This document shows, one piece after another, positions 21,153 to 30,172 of a stretch of DNA of 30,868 nt (the first letter of the stretch is position 1; each line of letters begins with the position of its first letter). This DNA is from Bacteroidota bacterium. GTDB lineage: Bacteria > Bacteroidota > Bacteroidia > Flavobacteriales_F > PHOS-HE28. The DNA lies in NCBI GenBank assembly GCA_963169595.1, contig CAUJFM010000013.1, forward strand, positions 1-30,868, written 5' to 3'. The translations under genes and the position numbers were made by a program. The notes under the pieces were generated by a model. It saw only the letters and a list, made by a program, of their open reading frames with translations, was not told the origin of the DNA and did no database searches.

Positions 21153-22277
21153 TCACGGATCTTCGAACAGGCCCATGAGCTCACGCTCCATGGCCCGATG
21201 AAAGGCTTCCAACGTAAATCGCTCCTGAAAGATGCGGCGACCCTCCCGGCCCATGCGTTCGCGGAGCGCGGGGTCGCCGGCCAGTTGCGCCAGACGCGCG
21301 GCCACGGCAGCCGGATCCTGCACGGGCACCAGGAACCCGTTCGTGCCGTCCTCCACGACCGACGGGATGCCGCGCCACCGCGTGGAGACCACCGGCTTGG
21401 CGAACTGCATGGCCTCCACCAGCACCAGTCCGAAGCTCTCCGCCTCGAAGAAGGAAGGGAAGCAGAACACATCGCAGGCTGCGAAGTGGATGAACTTCTC
21501 CCGGTCGCGCTTCACGCCCAGGAAGCTCACCCGACCCTCCAGCCCCGCGCGCTGCACCCGCTCGCGGCATTGGCGCTCAAAGGCGGCATCGCCCCACTTG
21601 CCCATCAGCTCCAAACGCGCGTCCACGCCTTGGGCGACCAACCGTTCAAAGGCATCGAGCAGCACCTCCACACCCTTGCTGGGAATGAGCACTCCGGTGA
21701 AGAGGATGACGAGGGGTTCGCCCGGACCGGCCACCCGTTCGGGGACCGTGCCGCGCATGTCCTCAATGCCGTTCGGGACCACCACGTTCCGGTGCGCCCC
21801 CAGCGCCAGACCATCATCGGGGTTCTGGGCGGCCGTGCGGATGGCCAAGGCGGGCCGGCCATAGGCGTAGCGGAACAGCGGGCGCAAGGGACCAGGCAGC
21901 GAGGGCTCGAAGGTGGACACCCCGCCGGCATGGAAATGGAAGACCACCTTGCGGAAGGCCCAGCGTGTGGCGCAGAGCAGCACGATATCGCGCAGCACCG
22001 GCACCTTGTTCGGGCCGCTGGGGGGGTAGTACAACACCGGCGTCCGCCAGCGGAGGCGTGCGGCCCACACCTTCAGCACGGTGACGAACAGGACCCAGAG
22101 CTTGCGCCAGGCGAACTTGCCCACGCTCTCCATGTCCTCGGAAAAGGCCAGCCGCACGTGGTACAGCTCGAGGCGCTCGAAGCGACCCTGGAGCAGCTTC
22201 TCGATCATGACCGCCTGGCCGCCGAACGGCGGAGGGGTCTGCCCCACCACGAGCACCCGGTATCGGCGTTGACCCAT
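21153..22277 (-). CDS. Glycosyltransferase family 4
   Basis: A 374-residue GT-B transferase. The N-terminal acceptor domain has VGQTPPPFGGQAVMIEKLL and FHFHAGGV; the C-terminal donor domain has LVILFTGVLIPSKGVEVLLDAF and the E-x7-E motif in ESFGLVLVEAMQFAKPVVSTRWRG, then GTNGFLVPVQDP. It would be a retaining enzyme using an NDP-sugar at the cytoplasmic face of the membrane. Start ATG 22277 is fixed by a promoter whose -7 element ends seven bases upstream. It heads a three-gene operon with the epimerase and WecG-like genes. Confidence 0.92.
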   Translation of the reverse strand: MGQRRYRVLVVGQTPPPFGGQAVMIEKLLQGRFERLELYHVRLAFSEDMESVGKFAWRKLWVLFVTVLKVWAARLRWRTPVLYYPPSGPNKVPVLRDIVLLCATRWAFRKVVFHFHAGGVSTFEPSLPGPLRPLFRYAYGRPALAIRTAAQNPDDGLALGAHRNVVVPNGIEDMRGTVPERVAGPGEPLVILFTGVLIPSKGVEVLLDAFERLVAQGVDARLELMGKWGDAAFERQCRERVQRAGLEGRVSFLGVKRDREKFIHFAACDVFCFPSFFEAESFGLVLVEAMQFAKPVVSTRWRGIPSVVEDGTNGFLVPVQDPAAVAARLAQLAGDPALRERMGREGRRIFQERFTLEAFHRAMERELMGLFEDP

Positions 22278-22283
22278 GGCGGG

Positions 22284-22291
22284 CAAAAGTA
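22284..22291 (-). promoter_or_regulatory. -7 element of the GT4-epimerase-wecG operon
   Basis: TACTTTTG matches TAnnTTTG only seven bases before the ATG at 22277, implying a nearly leaderless transcript. No clear -33 TTG at 18-20 bases. Confidence 0.7.
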
Positions 22292-22458
22292 CCGGCGCAG
22301 CCCCGCGCTGGTGTCCCGATCGGGCGGTGTCATCAACACCCGGAGGTTCACCGCCCGCCTTGAGGAAGCGGATCTCGTCGACAAGACCCGTGCATTCATC
22401 GAAAAAATGCAACATCCATCGAACGAGGTGGGTTGAACGACCCCAAACCACGCGGACC

Positions 22459-25194
22459 ATGCGGAACCTGTTCCACGCTCTGACGCTTGTGCTGGGGATC
22501 TTCGGCCTTCACGATGTGCTGGCGACCACGTACTATGTATCGCCCAGCGGCAGCGACAGCAACAACGGCACCAGCCCGTCCACGCCCTGGCAGACCATTG
22601 CCCGGGTGAACCAGCTGGGCAGCAGCTTGCAGGCGGGTGATGCCGTGCTGTTCCAACGCGGTGGCAAGTACCGCGGCAAACTGAACATCACGGTCAGCGG
22701 CACCGCAGCGGCCAAGATCGAGATCGGCGCCTACGGCACCGGGGCGCGGCCGATCATCAGCGGCAGCGCGGCCGTGACCAACTGGACGGTGCACAACGGC
22801 AACATCTGGCGTGCCGCCATCGCCCAGCCGGTGAAGCACGTCTTCGTGAACGGCCAGCTCATGACCCTGGCGCGCTACCCGAACACGGGCTGGCTGCGGG
22901 TGGACCAGGGCACCAGTACGTCCACCACCGATGCCGAGCTGACCCAGGCCAACGGCTACTGGACGGGCGCCACGGCTGTGATCCGCACCACGAACTGGAG
23001 CTACGACACCGCGCGCGTGACGGCCTTCAACAATGGCGTCCTCACGCATTCCAGCACGGGCAACAACCTGTACAGCCAGAACTGGGGCTACTTCCTGCGC
23101 AACAAGCTCAGCGAGCTCGACATGCCTGGTGAATGGTTCCACGACAGCGCCACCGGCCAGCTCTACCTGTGGTGCCCGTCCAATGCCGACCCCAACCAGC
23201 TCCTGGTGGAGGCCAGCGTGCTGGACAACGGCATCTTCGTCAGTTGGCAGCGCCAGCACATCCGCATCCAGGAGGTGACCATGGAGCACCAGTTCGACGC
23301 CGCCCTCCGCCTGAGCGGCAGCACGCAGCTGGAGGCCTTCAACTGCACCTTCCGCGATGTGTTCCAGGCCATCCGGAGCACCGGCAACAACCAGTCCTTC
23401 CACCACCTCGACATCCAGCGCACCTTCGGCACCGCGGTGTACCTGATGGACAGCAACAGCAGCATCACGCACTCCACCCTCAGTGACATCTGCGTGCAGC
23501 CGGGCCTGGGAGAGAACAACTGGGGCTACTTCGGCATCCGCTGCGTGGGCGCCGGCAACACCATCACGGACAACGTGCTGGAGGACATCGGCTACATCGG
23601 CATCGTGGCCGATGGCAACGCCCTGATCGAGCGGAACGTCCTGCGCCGCTGCCTGCTCATCCTGAACGATGGTGGCGGCATCGCCATCGACAATGCGGAC
23701 GGCCTGATCATCCGCAACAACATCGTGATGGACCTGACCGGTGACATCAGCAGCACAGCACCCAACTTCCAGGCCTACCACCCCATCTGCCACGGCATCT
23801 ACTTCGGCAACATCAGCATCAAGAACACGCGGGTGGAGCAGAACACCGTGGCCAACTGCCTCGGCAGTGGCATCCACGTGGACCACACCATGGTGAGCCA
23901 GGGCAACCGCATCGAGAACAACGTCCTCTTCAACAACATGGTGCAGCTGAGCATCTCCGACTACAGCAACTACAACGGGCCGGGGGCCACCGCGCCCTAC
24001 CACGTGCCCGCCTATGACGACGTGTACACCGGCAACGTGCTGTACTGCCTCACCAAGGACCAGCTGTGCATGCAACAGCTGCATGTGTACGCCAACAACT
24101 GGGTGGACTACGGCACCTTCTCGAACAACCACTACTTCAATCCCTACAACGACCGCAGCATCCGCCTCTTCAACACCTTCGGCGGGTTCGAGAAGTACTT
24201 CACCCTGGAGCGCTGGCAGGCGGAACGTGGCGAGGACGCCGGATCATCGCGCAGCCCGCTGCATCTCGCGGACCAGGAGGTGACGGAGGTGTTCGGCAAT
24301 GACCTGGTCCCGAACGGCACCTTCGCCAGCAACGTGGGCGGCTGGAGCGGCTGGCCCACCCAGGGACAGCTCACCCACGACCTGAACAACCTGGACAACG
24401 GCAGCCTGCGGGTGAACTTCACCAACAACGCGAGCTACAACACCTTCGGCCTAAAGCACAACACCCTGGTCGGCATCCAATCCGGCCAGTGGTACCGCTT
24501 GCAGTTCAGCATCGTGGGACCGGCGCACGGCGAAGTGGTGGTGGGCTTCAAGGGCCAGAGCCAGCTGAGCGGCCCCGAGATGGAAGGCAAGCGCACTATC
24601 CCCTTCAGCCCGGAACGCCGCGACATCACCCTGTTCTTCCAGAGCACCATCACCGACCAGGGCTTCTGCTCCTTCACCAACCACTACCTCGAAGGCATCT
24701 ACAACCTGGACAACGTGCAACTGCACCGCGTGAGCGTGCAGGCGCTCGACCCGCTGGAGAAGCAGCAGCTCTTCGTGAACGATGGGCCCATGACGGTGAG
24801 CATCCCGCTGGACGGCTGCTGGAGCGATGTACAGGGGGGATACCACACCGGATCCATCACGTTGCCACCGTACACCTCGGTGGTGCTGGTAAAGGAGGAC
24901 GACAGCACCTGCATCAGCACGGGAGCATCCGAAGCACCAGAAGATGGCACCGGCATGGAACCGTTCGCGCATCCCAATCCGATCGAGGCCGGCAGCACCT
25001 TGCACATCGCCCTTGTTCCCGGCAGCATGTGGACGCTGAGCGCCCATGATCTGGACGGCAAGCTGGTGTGGATGGACCAGGGTGGCGCCGGCACGGGCCA
25101 GGTGAGCGTTCCGGACACCCTTCGGCCCGGCACCTACGTGGTGGCGCTCCATTCCGGCGAACAGACCTATCGGCAACGCTTGGTGGTGCTCTGA
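22459..25194 (+). CDS. T9SS-exported right-handed beta-helix protein (putative polysaccharide-active)
   Basis: A 911-residue secreted protein. Residues 1-22 form a signal peptide (MRNLFHALTLVLGIFGLHDVLA). From 24 on, YYVSPSGSDSNNGTSPS and PWQTIARVNQ match the opening of DUF1565-like parallel beta-helix proteins, and Asn-rich PbH1-like coils fill about 290-540 (NTITDNVLEDIGY, NALIERNVLRRC, LIIRNNIVMDL). About 610-760 is a jelly-roll carbohydrate-binding-like module (LVPNGTFASNVGGWSGW). Residues 836-911 (AHPNPIEAGSTLHIAL ... GTYVVALHS ... QRLVVL) are a type A T9SS sorting domain, so it should cross the outer membrane and be surface-attached or released. Beta-helix proteins of this sort are often polysaccharide lyases or hydrolases. 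No catalytic residues can be assigned. Confidence 0.88.
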   Translation: MRNLFHALTLVLGIFGLHDVLATTYYVSPSGSDSNNGTSPSTPWQTIARVNQLGSSLQAGDAVLFQRGGKYRGKLNITVSGTAAAKIEIGAYGTGARPIISGSAAVTNWTVHNGNIWRAAIAQPVKHVFVNGQLMTLARYPNTGWLRVDQGTSTSTTDAELTQANGYWTGATAVIRTTNWSYDTARVTAFNNGVLTHSSTGNNLYSQNWGYFLRNKLSELDMPGEWFHDSATGQLYLWCPSNADPNQLLVEASVLDNGIFVSWQRQHIRIQEVTMEHQFDAALRLSGSTQLEAFNCTFRDVFQAIRSTGNNQSFHHLDIQRTFGTAVYLMDSNSSITHSTLSDICVQPGLGENNWGYFGIRCVGAGNTITDNVLEDIGYIGIVADGNALIERNVLRRCLLILNDGGGIAIDNADGLIIRNNIVMDLTGDISSTAPNFQAYHPICHGIYFGNISIKNTRVEQNTVANCLGSGIHVDHTMVSQGNRIENNVLFNNMVQLSISDYSNYNGPGATAPYHVPAYDDVYTGNVLYCLTKDQLCMQQLHVYANNWVDYGTFSNNHYFNPYNDRSIRLFNTFGGFEKYFTLERWQAERGEDAGSSRSPLHLADQEVTEVFGNDLVPNGTFASNVGGWSGWPTQGQLTHDLNNLDNGSLRVNFTNNASYNTFGLKHNTLVGIQSGQWYRLQFSIVGPAHGEVVVGFKGQSQLSGPEMEGKRTIPFSPERRDITLFFQSTITDQGFCSFTNHYLEGIYNLDNVQLHRVSVQALDPLEKQQLFVNDGPMTVSIPLDGCWSDVQGGYHTGSITLPPYTSVVLVKEDDSTCISTGASEAPEDGTGMEPFAHPNPIEAGSTLHIALVPGSMWTLSAHDLDGKLVWMDQGGAGTGQVSVPDTLRPGTYVVALHSGEQTYRQRLVVL

Positions 25195-25207
25195 CCACCT
25201 AGCCCCC

Positions 25208-25243
25208 AACGAAAAGGCCCTCCGGACCGGAGGGCCTTTTCGT
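25208..25243. terminator. Bidirectional terminator between beta-helix gene and wzy
   Basis: An 18-base arm from 25208 (AACGAAAAGGCCCTCCGG) is perfectly complementary to the bases 25227-25244, separated by a single base, so the practical loop is about seven to nine bases. The A-run on one side and TTTT on the other make it work for both converging genes. Its right arm reaches the first base of the wzy stop codon. Confidence 0.88.
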
Positions 25244-26524
25244 TCATGTGGATGTCGCGAGCGCGTCGGGAGCGCGCGGCCGAATGCACAGTGGGGCCAT
25301 CATGCAGAACATGATCGCGTGGCCGATGTCCACACCGTAGCAGAAGATGTCGATCTGCCAGATGAAGAGGATGTAGACCAACCCTGCGAAGATGGGCGCA
25401 TCCTTCCCCCCCTCCAGGTAGGACCGGCGGAAATGCTTGAACCCGTACCAGAGGATGATGTAGAGCAGCACCACGCCGAAGATGCCCTGGCCGGTGAGCA
25501 CCTCGGTGAAGGTGCTGTGCGAATGCAGGTTGTAGGAATGCGGCTCGCCCCAGAGCACGGCCACGAAATCAAGCAGGTGCAGCTTGTAATGCCCTTTGTA
25601 TCCGTTGCCGAAGATCAGGCCCGTCCTGTCGTACAAGGCCCAGTCCCAGACGGCGTTCCAGATGTAGCTGCGGCCGTTGAAGGTGGTCACGTCCTCTTTC
25701 GACACCCGCTGCAGGATGCTGACGAAGAAGGGTGTGCTCAGGACCTGGTAGACCAGCAGGGAGAAGCTGAGCAGCAACGGCATGGTGAACAGCGAGATGG
25801 TGTACAGGCCCCGCACCACCTTCACCGCCTTGGTGAGGAAGAGCACCGCCAGCAGCAGGAAGATCATGAACGACAGGCGGCTGTTGATCTTCATCATGAA
25901 GAACAAGGCGATGCCCAGCGCGCCGAGCAGCACCGCCATGGCCACCGGCTTGCGCTGCACCGTGCGCAGGTGGTACAACCCCATGAGGCTGGCCACGGAC
26001 AGCACGTGGGCCCCGGTGTAGATGCCCCGCATGAACGGGAAGTTGGCGCGACCCTCGAAGCTGTGACCATAGGCCTGCACACCGGCCAGGTAACCCAGCA
26101 CGTTGATCCCCAGCAGCCCCACCAAGCCCTTCAACAGCAGGTCGGCGAAGTTGAAGTCGGGATCATCGCGGTTGTAGAACAGCACGATCACCGCCGCGTT
26201 GAACGGGGCCATGAACACGAGGCACGACAACAGCACGTTGCCCGGATTGAGGCCCGGGATGCCGTTCCGGAGGCCGACGAACATGGAGACGACCAGCGTG
26301 CCGATGTAGAGCATGCTGAGCCACCACATCCGTGTGAGCAGATTGCCGATGCGCTTGCGGTACAGCACATCGATCACATAGAACAGGATGATGGCCATGA
26401 AGGGCATGATCGTGACGATCATACCCTTGGAAATGCCCTGCTTCAGCCCGATGTAGCTCCCGATGCCGAACACCGGAAAGCCCACCAGGAAAAGGGCATT
26501 GATCAACTGGCTCTTGCGGACCAC
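25244..26524 (-). CDS. O-antigen polymerase/ligase-like membrane protein (Wzy type)
   Basis: A 426-residue protein with about ten to eleven TM helices and one large periplasmic loop near the C-terminal half (about 290-345). In it HSYNLHSHSTFTEVLTGQGIFG carries the conserved His region of the Wzy_C/O-antigen ligase family. It would polymerise lipid-linked repeats or ligate them at the periplasmic face. No ATG lies in frame near the start; GTG 26524 is used, 35 bases after the GT2 stop. Last gene of the wzc-wzx-GT-GT-wzy run. Polymerase versus ligase cannot be told by sequence alone; context with Wzx and Wzc favours Wzy. Confidence 0.82.
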   Translation of the reverse strand: MVRKSQLINALFLVGFPVFGIGSYIGLKQGISKGMIVTIMPFMAIILFYVIDVLYRKRIGNLLTRMWWLSMLYIGTLVVSMFVGLRNGIPGLNPGNVLLSCLVFMAPFNAAVIVLFYNRDDPDFNFADLLLKGLVGLLGINVLGYLAGVQAYGHSFEGRANFPFMRGIYTGAHVLSVASLMGLYHLRTVQRKPVAMAVLLGALGIALFFMMKINSRLSFMIFLLLAVLFLTKAVKVVRGLYTISLFTMPLLLSFSLLVYQVLSTPFFVSILQRVSKEDVTTFNGRSYIWNAVWDWALYDRTGLIFGNGYKGHYKLHLLDFVAVLWGEPHSYNLHSHSTFTEVLTGQGIFGVVLLYIILWYGFKHFRRSYLEGGKDAPIFAGLVYILFIWQIDIFCYGVDIGHAIMFCMMAPLCIRPRAPDALATST

Positions 26525-26559
26525 CTCGCTTGGCTCATCGGCAACGGCAACACCGCGCC

Positions 26560-27555
26560 TCAGGAGCCGAACTTACGCTTGACCTGGGAAATACCCTTCA
26601 TCAGCGATCCCTGGGGGCCACCGGGCAGCATCTCCTTGATGCGGCGCTTGAAGCGGTCCTTCGCCGTGGACCCGATGTACCGCTCGAAATAGGCCAGGTC
26701 GCGCTTCGCATCCAGCATCATGAAACGGGGATGCTCGATGGGAAAGCGCATCTCCGTGGCCGTGCGCTTGTTGCGGGGGTCGCTCAGGCTCACGGTGTGG
26801 GTGCCATCCTCGCCGAACCCCACATTGTCGAGGAGGTTGGTGTTGGGCAGGATGTTCAGCCCGTGGTTCATGATGCGCGTGATGTCCAACTGGTAGGACC
26901 AGGAGTTCATCCGGCCGGCATGCACATAGTCGAACATGTCGTGCACGTCCCGCTCCTCCCCTTCGCTCAGGAAGAAGTCCTTCAGCAACGGGCTGGCCTT
27001 GAGCGCCGGCCATTGGCCCATGTCCACATCGTAATGGCGCCACACACGCCGCCAACTGGCCCATCCCCAGGGTGCGCCATAGCCGTGCGACGAGAAGTAG
27101 TAGGACCCATCCTTCGGACCCGGCCAGTCCTCCATCAGGTTGTTGCCCATGATCACCCAGATGCGCTCATCGTGGCGGTAGTGGGCCAGCAGCTCCTGAG
27201 CGAACCGGAAGAACGAGGGCACCGGGAGCGTGTCATCCTCCAGTACGATGCCCTCCTCCTCGTTCTCGAAGAACCAGGCGATCGCGGAGCTCACCCCCTT
27301 GCGCAGGCCCAGGTTCCGCTCGTTGAAGCGGGTGCGCACATCGCAGGGCCAGTCCACTTCGCGCACCAAGGCACGCACCTCCTCGCACCGGGGTCGCTCC
27401 TCCTCGTTCCGCGGCCCATCGCAGGCGAAATAGAGCTTGGTGGGACGCGCGGCGCGGATGGCCTCGAAGACCTGCCGCAGCGGGCCGATGCGATTGAAGC
27501 CGATCAGCAGCACCGGCGTGGTGAGCTGGAAGGAGGTGTTCGCGGAGGAGGTCAC
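26560..27555 (-). CDS. GT2/GNT-I-like glycosyltransferase
   Basis: A 331-residue GT-A fold transferase. It has PVLLIGFNRIGPL at the N-terminus, FACDGPRNEEE, NERNLGLRKGVSSAI, then GIVLEDDTLP with the metal-binding EDD in the DxD position, and YGAPWGWASWRRVW further on. This pattern is common in Bacteroidota surface-glycan loci. Start GTG 27555 is chosen; a TTG at 27561 would overlap the stop of the upstream gene (TTGA) and is possible. No membrane segment; C-terminus is basic (KDRFKRRIKEML, KRKFGS), as for a peripheral membrane enzyme. Confidence 0.8.
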   Translation of the reverse strand: MTSSANTSFQLTTPVLLIGFNRIGPLRQVFEAIRAARPTKLYFACDGPRNEEERPRCEEVRALVREVDWPCDVRTRFNERNLGLRKGVSSAIAWFFENEEEGIVLEDDTLPVPSFFRFAQELLAHYRHDERIWVIMGNNLMEDWPGPKDGSYYFSSHGYGAPWGWASWRRVWRHYDVDMGQWPALKASPLLKDFFLSEGEERDVHDMFDYVHAGRMNSWSYQLDITRIMNHGLNILPNTNLLDNVGFGEDGTHTVSLSDPRNKRTATEMRFPIEHPRFMMLDAKRDLAYFERYIGSTAKDRFKRRIKEMLPGGPQGSLMKGISQVKRKFGS

Positions 27556-27557
27556 GA

Positions 27558-28811
27558 TCAATAGACGTTTACGCGGTTGTTGCGGTAATACACGGCGAAG
27601 TCGCGGTACATGGACGTGGCGTGACGCGCCACGGTACGCGGGCTCGCGAACTCGTCCACGAACCGGTACTGGAAGAGCAGCATCACATCGTTCCAGCGAT
27701 GCGCCACGTCCTGCGCCAGGTTGCGGTATCGGTCATGCGGAAGCACTTCGATGCATCCACCGGCCAACGCGGTCGGGAGCAGCATGTTGGACCCGTGCAC
27801 ACCGATCACGAAATGGCTGCGCGCGTAGGCCTTGCACCAGGCCAGTTCGGTGTCCGTGCTCATGGCGCGTGTGCGCAGGTCCTCCACGCCGTGCGGCACG
27901 GAACGCTTGTCACCCAGCCCCGCGATGGTGGCGGTGACATCGGGGTAAGCCTTGCGCAGCAGGGCCAGGGAACGCATGGCCAGGCGCTGCTGGTCGGACA
28001 GGAAGAACGCCCCGGCCACACGATTCGGCAGCAGGCGGGCGGCCACGCGATACAGGAACTTGTGGACCGGGGTGCGGAACCACAGACGGTCCTCCCGGAG
28101 CACGTAGGTGACATGGCGCGGGGCCCTGCCGTGCTCCTCCAGAGCGAAGGGCTTCACCCCGGTGAACCGTTCAATATCCACCCTGGCCTTGTCGGGATGG
28201 GCGTAACCCTTGCCCAGATAGACCTCATCGTAGTCGTTCAGGAAGGCGTTCACCTGCCGATCGATGGAGCGGTACCAGCCATGGGCCTGCCCCAGTCGCT
28301 GGTCAACCAGCCAGACCTCAGCAGTACCCTTGGGCACCAGCCATTCAAAGGACCGGGGCATGATGAGGACAAGCCCGAGGTCCGCGTGCTTGTCCAGGTA
28401 GTGCTGCGCGTTCCAGAGCTTCAACAGCACATGCCCGTAGAGGAAGTCGAGGGTATTGAGGACCACCACTCGGCGACAGGACCGGATCACCTTGCGTTCG
28501 ATGCGCACCTCGGCATCCGAAGGCGCCTTGAAACCTTCCATCAGCGGCCCGGTCACCCAAGGCTCCGCGTCTTTCGCATCATGCATGCGGCCATCATCGA
28601 GACCAATGGCGACATCATGGTCCACCGCGAAACCCACCGGCAGGTCATGCAGGAACCGGTAGTTACAGGCCTTGCACGTATAGCGCCCCAGCACATGCAC
28701 ACCCGGGAACACGGCGCCCTCCGCAAGGAGGTCACCACTGCCGCAAACAGGGCAGGTCCGGTCCGCAAAAAGGACAGGCTTCAGGGGAACCAGGTGCCGG
28801 TCGTTGATCAT
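27558..28811 (-). CDS. GT61-like glycosyltransferase with N-terminal zinc ribbon
   Basis: A 417-residue protein. Residues 20-49 form a four-cysteine zinc ribbon: CPVC at 20-23 and CKAC at 46-49. The remainder looks like a two-domain transferase: VVVLNTLDFLYGHVLLKLWNAQ for the first half, and FVIGVHGSNMLLPTALAGGCIEVLPHDRYRN in the second, the GxHGxxx-type nucleotide-sugar site of GT61/EOGT-like and related enzymes. No signal or TM helix. ATG 28811 lies two bases after the wzx stop. The ribbon is unusual for a transferase and may be structural or bind a partner. Confidence 0.65.
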   Translation of the reverse strand: MINDRHLVPLKPVLFADRTCPVCGSGDLLAEGAVFPGVHVLGRYTCKACNYRFLHDLPVGFAVDHDVAIGLDDGRMHDAKDAEPWVTGPLMEGFKAPSDAEVRIERKVIRSCRRVVVLNTLDFLYGHVLLKLWNAQHYLDKHADLGLVLIMPRSFEWLVPKGTAEVWLVDQRLGQAHGWYRSIDRQVNAFLNDYDEVYLGKGYAHPDKARVDIERFTGVKPFALEEHGRAPRHVTYVLREDRLWFRTPVHKFLYRVAARLLPNRVAGAFFLSDQQRLAMRSLALLRKAYPDVTATIAGLGDKRSVPHGVEDLRTRAMSTDTELAWCKAYARSHFVIGVHGSNMLLPTALAGGCIEVLPHDRYRNLAQDVAHRWNDVMLLFQYRFVDEFASPRTVARHATSMYRDFAVYYRNNRVNVY

Positions 28812-28813
28812 GG

Positions 28814-30157
28814 TCAGTTCGCCCGGTGGAACTTCCAGAACGAGAACATGGCCTTGATCATCAGACCCAGGTTCTCACGGGTACGTGACAGGAACAGATC
28901 GAGCAGGAAGAGGCTCACGAGGAAGGAGATGATGGTGGCCCAGATGGCACCGATGGACTTGTACGTGGGAATGAGCATATAGTTGATGCCGATGTTCAAA
29001 CTGGCACCCACGACCGCAGTGATCAACGAGTACTTAAAGAGGCTCTCATTGGTGATGAAGCTGGACTTCCCGGTGCCCATGTTCGTGAAGAAGAGACGGA
29101 TGGCAAAGAGCGAGAGCAGGAAACCGGCCGGTCGGAACTCCTCGCCATAGAGCAGCACGATGATGGGCTCGGCCAGGAAATAGAGCGGCACGGCGGTCAC
29201 CAGAAAGAGCAGGAACATGAGCCGATAGAGGTTCAGCAGGCGGTCGGTGTAGAGCGCGTGGTCCTGGACCTTTGCACGGGTGATGGCCGGCGCCAGTGAC
29301 TTCTGTACAATGACCGGCAGGAAGCCCAGGGCCTCGATCATCTTCAGGGCCACGGAATACTGGCCCACCTCCGCATAGGCGGCCTTCTCGCCTTCGGTCC
29401 CGCCGAGCAGGTCCTTGATCATCACCTGATCGATGCGGGCCTGCACGTAGAGGGCCATGCCGTAGACGAGCATCGGCCAGGACTGGTGCATCAGGTGTGC
29501 GGCCATGGCCCTGGTCACGCGCCACTCGCGCCAATTCCCCCCATGGCGCCGGTACATGACCACATACCCGGCAGCGACCACCACGTTCTCGATCACATAG
29601 ACCCACGCGAACCAGGGAAGTGCAGCCTGCGCCTCGAGCTGTCCGCTCATCACCGCCCACGAAAGGCTCAGCTTCACCGCGGCACTGGCGATCACCTGCA
29701 CCATCTGCACCTTCACCGCTTCCGAGGCCTTCACCTGCGACATGAACCAGTGGTCCACCACGCTGAAGGGCCGCAGGAGCTCGGCGGCCGCGATCACGAT
29801 CACCAGTGAGGCCGTGAGCCCGTCCATGCCCTTCACCAGCGTGCCGACACCGGCCAGCAGCACCATGATCAGGGTGCCCATGAACTTGATGAACGCACCC
29901 GTTCCGAGCAGCTCATTGCGCTTCTCGGGATGCTTCACCAGGTCGCGCACCAGGATGTCGTCGATACCCATGGCGCCCAACGCGAAGAAGAGGCCCACGA
30001 AACCGGTGGCGTAGTTGAGCTGACCGAAGAGCGCATCGCCCAACGCCCGGGCCACGTAGATCCCGGTGATCAGCACCACGGCCAGTCGCACCATGCGCTC
30101 CACAAAGAGCCACGATACGTTCTGGATGTACTTGCGCGAGCCTTCGGACCTGATCAT
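28814..30157 (-). CDS. wzx: Oligosaccharide flippase (Wzx-type, MOP superfamily)
   Basis: A 447-residue membrane protein with twelve or so TM helices, starting with SEGSRKYIQNVSWLFVERMVRLAVVLITGIYVARALG, the usual Wzx N-terminal pattern, and ALGDALFGQLNYATGFVGLF after it. It would flip undecaprenyl-linked glycan units to the periplasmic face. Starts 15 bases after the wzc stop and ends two bases before the GT61-like gene, so the run is one transcript. Confidence 0.92.
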   Translation of the reverse strand: MIRSEGSRKYIQNVSWLFVERMVRLAVVLITGIYVARALGDALFGQLNYATGFVGLFFALGAMGIDDILVRDLVKHPEKRNELLGTGAFIKFMGTLIMVLLAGVGTLVKGMDGLTASLVIVIAAAELLRPFSVVDHWFMSQVKASEAVKVQMVQVIASAAVKLSLSWAVMSGQLEAQAALPWFAWVYVIENVVVAAGYVVMYRRHGGNWREWRVTRAMAAHLMHQSWPMLVYGMALYVQARIDQVMIKDLLGGTEGEKAAYAEVGQYSVALKMIEALGFLPVIVQKSLAPAITRAKVQDHALYTDRLLNLYRLMFLLFLVTAVPLYFLAEPIIVLLYGEEFRPAGFLLSLFAIRLFFTNMGTGKSSFITNESLFKYSLITAVVGASLNIGINYMLIPTYKSIGAIWATIISFLVSLFLLDLFLSRTRENLGLMIKAMFSFWKFHRAN

Positions 30158-30172
30158 GCAGGTGTGGCCATC

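Noticed and set aside
22396..24132. Minus-strand open frame of 578 codons opposite the beta-helix gene
   Set aside because: Repetitive Val/His/Ala composition with no domain; it mirrors the codon bias of the plus-strand T9SS gene.
25319..26692. Plus-strand open frame of 457 codons opposite wzy
   Set aside because: His/Gln/Glu-rich shadow frame; the minus-strand frame encodes a clear multi-TM polymerase.
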